Positions 1 to 6,051 of a stretch of 34,818 nucleotides of DNA are shown piece by piece (position 1 is the first letter of the stretch; the number at the start of each line of letters is the position of its first letter). The notes beneath the pieces are model-generated. The model made no database searches and was not told the origin of the DNA. It was given only the letters and a program-made list of their open reading frames with translations. The stretch is taken from the NCBI RefSeq assembly GCF_000711985.1, contig NZ_JONU01000017.1:1-34818 (forward strand), given 5' to 3'. The stretch comes from Rheinheimera texasensis DSM 17496 (GTDB lineage Bacteria > Pseudomonadota > Gammaproteobacteria > Enterobacterales > Alteromonadaceae). A program made the translations under genes and the position numbers.

Positions 1-195
1 CCCGAAGGTCCCACACTTTGGTCCGTAGACATTATGCGGTATTAACAGTCGTTTCCAACTGGTATCCCCCTCTATCGGGTAGCTTCCTACGCATTACTCA
101 CCCGTCCGCCGCTAGGTCCGAAAACCCCGCTCGACTTGCATGTGTTAGGCCTGCCGCCAGCGTTCAATCTGAGCCATGATCAAACTCTTCAATTA
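1..195 (-). rRNA. rrs: 16S rRNA, 5' end (partial)
   Basis: Read on the minus strand, the segment contains the universal 16S 5' sequence GAAGAGTTTGATCATGGCTC. It is followed by the conserved stretches AACGCTGGCGGCAGGCCTAA, ACATGCAAGTCGAGCGG and GGCGGACGGGTGAGTAATGC, and by a V2 region ending TGGGACCTTCGGG at the window edge. Only about the first 195 nt are present; the gene continues beyond base 1. The mature 5' end is placed by alignment to the Escherichia gene and may be off by a few bases. Confidence 0.97.
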
Positions 196-227
196 AAAGT
201 TTTGCTCAGTTTACTGACTAAATAAAT

Positions 228-241
228 TGACTATATAGTCA
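228..241. repeat. 14-bp perfect palindrome just upstream of 16S
   Basis: TGACTATATAGTCA is a perfect palindrome about 33 bp upstream of the 16S 5' end, inside the transcribed rrn leader. Further TAGTCA and CTGAG-like half copies lie next to it. It could form a small local hairpin in the pre-rRNA or be part of the RNase III processing stem; the partner arm beyond the 3' end of 16S is not in the window. Confidence 0.5.
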
Positions 242-311
242 CTCAACTGAAGATTTATTCGTATTACGCGAATCATCTCCAACGAGTGCCCACACAGATG
301 ATTGATTGCTA

Positions 312-324
312 ATTGTTAAAGAGC
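312..324 (-). promoter_or_regulatory. rrn leader boxA antitermination site
   Basis: On the minus strand the leader reads GCTCTTTAACAAT, matching the enterobacterial rrn boxA core (TGCTCTTTAACA). In that family it loads NusB-NusE(S10) for rRNA antitermination. It lies about 115 nt upstream of 16S and about 100 nt downstream of the predicted transcription start, the normal layout. Confidence 0.85.
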
Positions 325-429
325 TGCCGTTCTACTTAACGGCGAAAGTCGTTGATTCTCAACCACTTTCAGAATCTGTCGCGTTTGATTTCTTCGTTTC
401 CGAATCCGTCGTCGCTGTCGATGGAGCGC

Positions 430-457
430 ATTATAGAGAGATCAGAATCGATCACAA
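430..457 (-). promoter_or_regulatory. rrn P1-type promoter
   Basis: The minus strand carries TTGTGA, a 16-bp spacer and a perfect TATAAT, followed directly by GCGC. The 16-bp spacer and the GC-rich discriminator are hallmarks of stringently controlled rrn P1 promoters. An A-tract (AAAAAAG, near 461-467) directly upstream of the -35 looks like an UP element. Transcription would begin near 423, giving a leader of about 228 nt before 16S. Confidence 0.85.
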
Positions 458-534
458 GATCTTTTTTACAGAATGATGATCGTTTGATGGTTTTTTCAAC
501 AAACCTGCTTTTATTGTCGAATTAACCAGCGATT

Positions 535-575
535 ATTGGCTAATAAATAGGATCCGGCCGGATCTATTTGCCAAT
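535..575. repeat. large interrupted inverted repeat between rrn promoter and regulator gene
   Basis: The centre is a perfect 14-bp palindrome GATCCGGCCGGATC (551-564). It is flanked by AAATA(G) and TATTT, then by ATTGGC (535-540) and GCCAAT (570-575). The arms match over about 18 bp each, with a one-base bulge and a four-base insert (TAAT) on the left. It lies in the divergent region between the minus-strand rrn promoter and the plus-strand regulator gene, so a terminator role is not needed by context. Other gene-free sequence in 198-701 is rrn leader and promoter DNA plus about 125 bp upstream of the regulator start. Confidence 0.75.
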
Positions 576-701
576 CGCCCTTAGGCATCAAACTTGCTGA
601 CCCCCGCGCAGCGGGTCTACATCGATTGCTTTTATGCCCGCTTTAGTTTGAGATACAGCCCTTTGCACGGAATAGTAGAGATTCATCGCGGGAGTCCATC
701 A

Positions 702-2129
702 ATGAGTCCGTCACCATCAGAGCATACGCAGCAACATATAGTAGTGATTGACGATAATCGGGAACTGCGCATGGCAGTCCGCTTTGTATTGGAGGATCAG
801 GGTTATCGTGTCAGTGAACTGGAAAACCCGGTGCAAGCCCGTGATGTGTTAACAGCATTACAACCAGACCTTATCTTACTGGATATGAACTTTCAGCTGG
901 ACACCACGTCCGGCGAAGAAGGCCTGCGCTTTTTGCATTATTTACAACAGCACTATACCGACATCCCGGTGATCGCGATGACCGCGTGGTCGAACACACA
1001 GCTAGTTGTGCAGGCCATGCAAGCCGGTGCCGGTGACTTCGTGGAAAAACCCTGGCAGAACCAAAGGTTGCTACAGGTCCTGCAGCAACAGCTAAAACTC
1101 AGCCGGTTAAAAGCGGAAAACCGGGCATTGATCCGCCAGCTCGATGGCCAACAGAATGAATCTGCCAGCGAGCTAAATTGGCGCAGCCCAGCGATGTGCC
1201 GGTTAATGCAACAATTACGCACAGTGGCTGATACTGAGGCAACAGTATTACTGACCGGCGAAAATGGTACCGGTAAAAGCCAACTGGCACATTGGTTACA
1301 CCAACACTCTGGCCGCAGCCAGGGCCCACTGATCTCCGTCAATATGGCCGCTATCCCGGAAGCACTGTTTGAAAGTGAGTTATTCGGCCATAAAAAAGGT
1401 GCTTTCACCGATGCAAAAGAATCAAGGGTTGGCCGCTTCACGCTGGCCACAGGTGGTAGCTTATTTTTGGATGAAATTGCCTGCTTACCGCTGGCACAAC
1501 AAGCAAAGTTGTTGCGCGTACTGGAAACCGGCGAATATGAGGTGGTCGGCTCCAGTCAGACACAGCTCAGCAATGCCAGACTGATTTCAGCGACCAATGC
1601 TGATTTTACAGCGTTAATCCGGCAAGGCTTATTTCGCCAGGATCTATATTATCGCCTCAACACGCTGGAGTTTCGTATTCCCCCCCTCAGGGAAAGACCA
1701 GAAGATATCGCACCGCTCACAGAACACTTCTTATATAAGCATGGCGTACGCTATCACAAGCCCGGCTTACGGTTAACTGCCAGCGCACAACAACAGCTGA
1801 TGCAATATGCATGGCCCGGTAACTTACGCGAACTGAGCCATTTATTGGAGCGTGCGGTGTTACTCTGTCAACAAAGTCAGATAGAACTCAGCGATTTACA
1901 TTTGCCATATCAGGCACAGCAGCAGGCCGCGCAGTCAGCTCCCGACGATACGGCCAAATTGGGAATGGCTGGCAACGAACTACCGCAACTGACTTTAGAA
2001 CAAGCCGAGCTACAGCTGATCAAACGGGCACTGGCCCAACACCCGGCTAACAAACAAAAAGCGGCCGATCAATTGGGTATTACCAAATCCTCTTTATACC
2101 GGCGGCTGGAAAAATATGGCCTGGTTTAA
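702..2129 (+). CDS. NtrC-family sigma-54-dependent response regulator
   Basis: A 475-aa cytoplasmic transcription activator. Residues 11-125 form a receiver domain: acidic pair D17-D18, phospho-acceptor D61 in LILLDMNF, and the KP motif near 117. A central AAA+ domain follows (about 155-390) with Walker A GENGTGKS (186-193), a GAFTDA loop (233-238) where most relatives have GAFTGA, and Walker B LFLDE (254-258). Arg-finger region YYRLNTLEFRIPPLRER follows. The C-terminus is a Fis-type helix-turn-helix (about 432-475, KQKAADQLGITKSSLYRRL). In this family phosphorylation drives ATP-dependent opening of sigma-54 promoters. The ATG at 702 is chosen because GGGAG lies 8 bases upstream; an in-frame upstream extension to 594 has no receiver homology. 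The end overlaps the kinase start by 14 bases, so the two are very probably an operon. Its likely target is the gap before the adaptor gene. Confidence 0.93.
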   Translation: MSPSPSEHTQQHIVVIDDNRELRMAVRFVLEDQGYRVSELENPVQARDVLTALQPDLILLDMNFQLDTTSGEEGLRFLHYLQQHYTDIPVIAMTAWSNTQLVVQAMQAGAGDFVEKPWQNQRLLQVLQQQLKLSRLKAENRALIRQLDGQQNESASELNWRSPAMCRLMQQLRTVADTEATVLLTGENGTGKSQLAHWLHQHSGRSQGPLISVNMAAIPEALFESELFGHKKGAFTDAKESRVGRFTLATGGSLFLDEIACLPLAQQAKLLRVLETGEYEVVGSSQTQLSNARLISATNADFTALIRQGLFRQDLYYRLNTLEFRIPPLRERPEDIAPLTEHFLYKHGVRYHKPGLRLTASAQQQLMQYAWPGNLRELSHLLERAVLLCQQSQIELSDLHLPYQAQQQAAQSAPDDTAKLGMAGNELPQLTLEQAELQLIKRALAQHPANKQKAADQLGITKSSLYRRLEKYGLV

Positions 2130-3432
2130 TCAAAGCCTTGAACGGCAAACCGCCGTGCAAAACAGTCTTGCTTTGTTACTGGCATTCTCACTGGCAGTTC
2201 TGGTCTGCTGGCTGTGGCCTGTCTGGTGGGTCTGGTTGCTCACAGGCCTGAGTTGCTGGTGGTTCTGTCGGTTTAACTTACTAAACCGCCGGCAATTATT
2301 GTCGGCATTTCGCCGCGCCAGCGTGCAGCTTGATGCTTTGCAATTGCAGGATTACAGCCTGCAAGCCAAACCCGCTTATGCCAGCGGCATCGCGGCGGAA
2401 TTTCAGCAACAACTACAACAGCTATCCGCTCAGCTGCAGCAGCGCAAAAGCTTTTTTGATGAACAGCAGTTTTTGTTGTACCGTTTAATCGACCAGCTGA
2501 ATACGCCAATTCTGGTACTGAACCATAAAGCCCAGCTCAGTTATGCCAACGAACAATTTCAGTTGCTATTCGGCCAGCCCTGGCAAAGTTTAAAACATAG
2601 CAGCGCCGCCAGCTTGGGTTTAGAAGCAGTACCGCAATGGCAATTCAGTGCTGCGGATCGCCGCCAGCAATGGCAAATTCGCCACAGCCGCTTTGTTGAT
2701 CAAGGCGAGCGCTATCAGTTGCTGGTGTTTATCGATATTGAACTGGCACTGCGGGAAAACCAGTTACAAGCCTGGCAGCAGTTAATCCGGGTACTCAGCC
2801 ACGAGATCCATAACTCGCTGACGCCAGTCCAGAGTCTGACCGAGTATTTACTGCAAAAAACGGCGCCAGGCCGGGAACAAGATGCTTTAAAGCTGATCCA
2901 CGAACGCAGCCGGCATTTGCAGAATTTTGTCGGCCGTTATGCGCAACTCAGCAAACCGCTTAGTGTGCAGTTGCAACCAGTGCAGTCCGGTACTTTAGGC
3001 CAAAGTCTACAGCTGCTTTATCCGCACGCCGGTTTGCAACTATCAGGGCCGTCGCTGAGCTTTCAATCCGACCCGACCCTGCTGCAGCAACTACTGATTA
3101 ACTTGCTGAAAAACGCCATCGAAGCCGATAGTCCGGCCGGCACGCTGGAGCTCCGGTTCAGCCAACAGCCAAACCATCTCTGTATTCAGCTGTTGGATCA
3201 GGGCCATGGCGTATCGAACACCGCTAACTTATTCGTACCGTTTTACACCACTAAACCGAAAGGCCAGGGCATTGGTCTGGCGCTTTGCCGGCAAATTGCG
3301 CGCACACTGGGTGGGGAATTAACCCTGACGAATCGCAATGACGGTATTACCGGAGCCTGTGCCTGCTTGCTCCTGCCCCTTAATCCGGCAGTTGCCGCCG
3401 GCGACGAGCCGATAACTGCAGCCACGGCCTGA
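2116..3432 (+). CDS. membrane-bound sensor histidine kinase
   Basis: A 438-aa histidine kinase paired with the preceding regulator; the genes overlap by 14 bases, implying translational coupling. Two closely spaced hydrophobic segments (about 17-34 and 37-52, Trp-rich) anchor it in the inner membrane with almost no periplasmic loop, so it probably senses a membrane or cytoplasmic signal. A Gln-rich helical linker (about 92-118) leads to a PAS-like region (about 120-205). The H-box RVLSHEIHNSLTPVQS places the phosphorylated His at 229. The ATP-binding domain has an N-box with N333 (LLINLLKNAIEA), G1 LLDQGHGV (D361) and G2 GQGIGLAL (383-390). All catalytic motifs are intact. The layout resembles NtrB/YfhK-like kinases that drive sigma-54 regulators. 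The signal is unknown. Confidence 0.92.
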   Translation: MAWFNQSLERQTAVQNSLALLLAFSLAVLVCWLWPVWWVWLLTGLSCWWFCRFNLLNRRQLLSAFRRASVQLDALQLQDYSLQAKPAYASGIAAEFQQQLQQLSAQLQQRKSFFDEQQFLLYRLIDQLNTPILVLNHKAQLSYANEQFQLLFGQPWQSLKHSSAASLGLEAVPQWQFSAADRRQQWQIRHSRFVDQGERYQLLVFIDIELALRENQLQAWQQLIRVLSHEIHNSLTPVQSLTEYLLQKTAPGREQDALKLIHERSRHLQNFVGRYAQLSKPLSVQLQPVQSGTLGQSLQLLYPHAGLQLSGPSLSFQSDPTLLQQLLINLLKNAIEADSPAGTLELRFSQQPNHLCIQLLDQGHGVSNTANLFVPFYTTKPKGQGIGLALCRQIARTLGGELTLTNRNDGITGACACLLLPLNPAVAAGDEPITAATA

Positions 3433-3655
3433 TTTGCCGCAGCAGGTGTATCGTGATCAAGCTAATCAACAGATACCCAGCCCCACAACTGAAAACCAAG
3501 GCCGCTGGCACCTGAGTACAACATACCTGTCAACGGCATCAGTAAAGTACTCAGCAACGAACCAACTAGTACACGGCGCTTGAGCCGGTACTGCCAGCGC
3601 GATATCGACAATACCGATGCGGGTAAACAACACCTAAATCGTTCGCCAGCGAAAC

Positions 3656-3700
3656 CGGACCAGCGGTCCGATTTCGGAATATGCCGTCCGATTCCGGACG
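3656..3700 (+). promoter_or_regulatory. tandem palindromic activator sites (putative UAS)
   Basis: Two near-identical palindromes, GTCCGATTTCGGA (3666-3678) and GTCCGATTCCGGA (3686-3698), start exactly 20 bp apart, i.e. about two helical turns on one DNA face. A further inverted pair CGGACC/GGTCCG (3656-3661, 3665-3670) overlaps the first, and CGTCCG/CGGACG (3685-3690, 3695-3700) overlaps the second. They lie about 65-105 bp upstream of a -24/-12-like element and just downstream of a sigma-54 regulator operon, the classical enhancer position for an NtrC-type protein. That the upstream regulator binds here is inference. The rest of the 3433-3887 gap shows no convincing gene or terminator. Confidence 0.6.
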
Positions 3701-3761
3701 TTTTTAATATGACTAAATCGAACATATCACGTATCCATCTGATTAATATGAAGTTAATTTG

Positions 3762-3777
3762 TGGCATCAATCTTGTC
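3762..3777 (+). promoter_or_regulatory. possible sigma-54 promoter for the export genes
   Basis: TGGCATCAATCTTGTC resembles the sigma-54 consensus TGGCAC(G)-N4-TTGC. The -24 GG and the TTG of the -12 box are in place with correct spacing, but the invariant-type GC of the -12 box is GT here, which would weaken it. It lies about 110 bp before the adaptor start and downstream of the tandem palindromes. The element is a plausible but imperfect match, and a better site may have been missed. Confidence 0.4.
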
Positions 3778-3887
3778 TGCATTTTTAGTAATTAAAAGTG
3801 TTTACCGGTGCCGCCGCTGTCATTTTCCCTGGATGCGACGGTGGCCCGTTTTAACTTTCACCAGCAGCGCCGCGGCGAGGATAATGA

Positions 3888-5135
3888 ATGGACGTCAAAC
3901 TCAATAAATCCAAACAGCGCTGGAAACAACCAGCGATTGCAGTCGGAATCCTGAGCGGCTTGCTGTTAGTTGGTCGCCTGATTGCATCGCCGGTCGCGGA
4001 CCAACAGGTTAACCGCAGCCAATTGCTGCTCAGCACCGTGAAACGCGGTGATCTGCAGGTATCCGTCGATGGCTATGGCGTGTTGCGTTCGAACAGACAA
4101 CGTTTAATCTCCGCCGAAAGCCCGGCCACTGTGGCAGAGATCTTACTGCGCCCTGGTGCTGAAGTGCTGGCTGACTCGGTGATCCTGCAGTTGCAGGACC
4201 CACAATTACAGCAGGAACTCGACACCGCCAGCATGGCTGTCAGCCGTCAGCGGGCGGCACTTAAACGGGGCCAGCTGGCTAACCAGCGCGAAATCCTGGC
4301 AGAAGAGGCTGTTTTGGCCGAACTGACCGCGCAGCGCGATACACAAAAGCTGCGGTTAGCCGCGAACCGTGATTTAGCTGCGCGTGGCGTGATCCCTGCC
4401 ATCGAATATCAAAGTGCAGAGCTGCAGGAACGCCAGTTGTCGGAGCGGATAATCCTGCAAAAACAGCGTTTGCAACAACTCAAAGACGTCGCCACCGAAG
4501 ACTTGAATATTGCCACCGAAGAGCTGAATCAGGCCAAAGCCCTGTTACAACGATTGGAGCAGCGGGTGGCCAAACTGACAGTCCGTGCCGGTATTGAGGG
4601 CGTATTACAACGCTTGCCGGTCGAACTGGGGCAAAGCGTAACTGCTGGTCAGGAACTGGCATTGGTCGGCAGTCGTCAGGATTTGCAGGCGCTGATTCGC
4701 GTGTCGCAATCTAAGGTCGAGCAATTGCGACTTGGACAGCCAGCCATCGTCAATACCCGGCGTGAAACCGCCGAAGCCGAAGTCAGCCGCATTACGCCAC
4801 AGGTACAGGACGGAACTGTCGAAGTCGAGCTGCGTTTTGTCGACGCGGTGCCCGCCTCGGCCCGGCCTGAATTGAATGTTGATGCGCAGATCTTCACTGC
4901 CGATTTAAAAAACGTGTTGTATCTGGAGCGCCCTGTCAACGTGCAAAGCCATGCCAGCAGCAAACTGTTTCGTTATGACCAGAACAACCAGCAACTACAG
5001 AGCACGCAACTGCAATTTGGCGATGAAGCCGGCCGCTATCTGGCGTTGCAGTCCGGCGCTACTGAAGGTGAAATTTTCGTGGTGTCCGATATGACAACCT
5101 TTGCTGATGCTGATTCGATTGCAGTGAAGCAATAA
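3888..5135 (+). CDS. HlyD/RND-type periplasmic adaptor (membrane fusion) protein
   Basis: A 415-aa adaptor with a short cytoplasmic N-terminus and one membrane anchor (about 14-31, PAIAVGILSGLLLVGRLI). It has a biotinyl-lipoyl half near 45-95 (VKRGDLQVSVDGYGVL), a long Gln/Leu/Arg-rich alpha-helical hairpin (about 105-230), and the second lipoyl half (VRAGIEGVLQRLPVELGQSV). Beta-barrel and membrane-proximal segments follow to the end. Such proteins link an inner-membrane ABC exporter to an outer-membrane channel or a periplasmic partner, as MacA does for MacB. No outer-membrane TolC-like protein is encoded nearby. GAGGAT lies 8 bases before the ATG. It is the first gene of the export unit, 43 bp ahead of the ATPase. 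The substrate cannot be predicted. Confidence 0.88.
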   Translation: MDVKLNKSKQRWKQPAIAVGILSGLLLVGRLIASPVADQQVNRSQLLLSTVKRGDLQVSVDGYGVLRSNRQRLISAESPATVAEILLRPGAEVLADSVILQLQDPQLQQELDTASMAVSRQRAALKRGQLANQREILAEEAVLAELTAQRDTQKLRLAANRDLAARGVIPAIEYQSAELQERQLSERIILQKQRLQQLKDVATEDLNIATEELNQAKALLQRLEQRVAKLTVRAGIEGVLQRLPVELGQSVTAGQELALVGSRQDLQALIRVSQSKVEQLRLGQPAIVNTRRETAEAEVSRITPQVQDGTVEVELRFVDAVPASARPELNVDAQIFTADLKNVLYLERPVNVQSHASSKLFRYDQNNQQLQSTQLQFGDEAGRYLALQSGATEGEIFVVSDMTTFADADSIAVKQ

Positions 5136-5178
5136 CCATCAGCCTGTACTTATTATCTCTTCAACAGGAATTTTAAAC

Positions 5179-5928
5179 ATGACTCAGACCCCCAATTTGC
5201 CACAGGCCACCATCTCGATGCGCGGGATCACTAAGGTGTTTGCCACTGACGAGATGGAAACTCATGCGCTACGTGGCATCGATTTGGCAATCGACACCGG
5301 CGACTTCGTTTCCATTTGTGGCCCTTCAGGCTGTGGCAAATCCACCTTATTGTCGCTGTTAGGCTTACTGGACATGCCAACCAGCGGCAGTTATCAGATT
5401 GAAGGCCACGAAGTCAGCGGTTTGTCGCTGTCTGAAGCCGCTTACATTCGCAATGAGAAAATCGGTTTTATTTTTCAGTCGTTTAACTTAATTGACGAAC
5501 TGACAGTATTTGACAACATAGCTCTGCCGCTGCGCTACCGGCGCAGCAGCATCCCAAAAGCAGAGATTGACGCGCGGGTGCAGGCCTGTCTGCAAAAAGT
5601 CGATATGACACATCGCTCTGGCCACAGGCCCAACCAATTATCCGGTGGTCAGCAACAGCGGATCGCCATTGCCCGCGCTTTAGTGGGTAACCCCGCCTTG
5701 TTATTAGTGGACGAGCCAACGGGAAACCTCGATTCCAAAAATGGCGACGCCGTGATGGAGATGCTGTGCGAACTGAATCGTAAGGGCACCACCCTATGTA
5801 TGGTGACGCATGACCCGCGTTATGCCGATATGGCCGGCCGCAAACTGCATTTACTCGATGGCCGCATTCTGGATGCCGATGGCGCGCCTTTGCAACATCC
5901 CCAACCATTACGTCAGGTCGCGCCATGA
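5179..5928 (+). CDS. MacB/LolD-family ABC transporter ATPase
   Basis: A 249-aa stand-alone nucleotide-binding subunit. It has Walker A GPSGCGKST (48-56), Q-loop FQ (99-100) in the family sequence GFIFQSFNLIDELTVFDNI, signature LSGGQQQR (154-161), Walker B LLLVDEP (174-180) and the H-loop His at 211 (MVTHD). The GFIFQ.FNL sequence and the size place it with the LolD/MacB/FtsE-type ATPases that act as mechanotransmitters for FtsX-fold permeases, not with classical importers. AGGAA lies 9 bases before the ATG. The stop overlaps the start of the next short ORF as ATGA. It is the only ATPase for the two permease genes that follow. Confidence 0.93.
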   Translation: MTQTPNLPQATISMRGITKVFATDEMETHALRGIDLAIDTGDFVSICGPSGCGKSTLLSLLGLLDMPTSGSYQIEGHEVSGLSLSEAAYIRNEKIGFIFQSFNLIDELTVFDNIALPLRYRRSSIPKAEIDARVQACLQKVDMTHRSGHRPNQLSGGQQQRIAIARALVGNPALLLVDEPTGNLDSKNGDAVMEMLCELNRKGTTLCMVTHDPRYADMAGRKLHLLDGRILDADGAPLQHPQPLRQVAP

Positions 5929-6038
5929 TCGCCGGCTTTCAGCTCTGGATGCTGCACAGCCTGATATTGCCCCTTTTACTGCTGGCTATTGCCACAGTGC
6001 TGCCGGGCTGCAGTACGCAGTCCCGCAACATCAATTGA
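5925..6038 (+). CDS. 37-aa hydrophobic ORF with lipobox-like motif
   Basis: Starts in the ATGA overlap with the ATPase stop and ends 13 bases before the permease ATG, so it fills the inter-gene space exactly. The predicted peptide has a short N-terminus, one hydrophobic stretch (about residues 11-25) and then VLPGC followed by nine polar residues. That is the shape of a small lipoprotein precursor, although Pro at -2 is atypical of lipoboxes. AGG lies 9 bases upstream. I do not recognise a family. It may be a real accessory micro-lipoprotein, or an ORF kept open only to couple ATPase and permease translation. Confidence 0.4.
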   Translation: MIAGFQLWMLHSLILPLLLLAIATVLPGCSTQSRNIN

Positions 6039-6051
6039 TAAGGATGATCCC

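Noticed and set aside
594..701. In-frame N-terminal extension of the response regulator (36 codons)
   Set aside because: It has no receiver-domain sequence and no good ribosome site at 594, whereas ATG 702 has GGGAG at the right distance and begins just before the receiver fold.
3520..3535. TGGCACCTGAGTACAA as a sigma-54 promoter
   Set aside because: It has a good -24 half but no GC at the -12 spacing, and it lies upstream of the palindromes, the wrong order for an enhancer.
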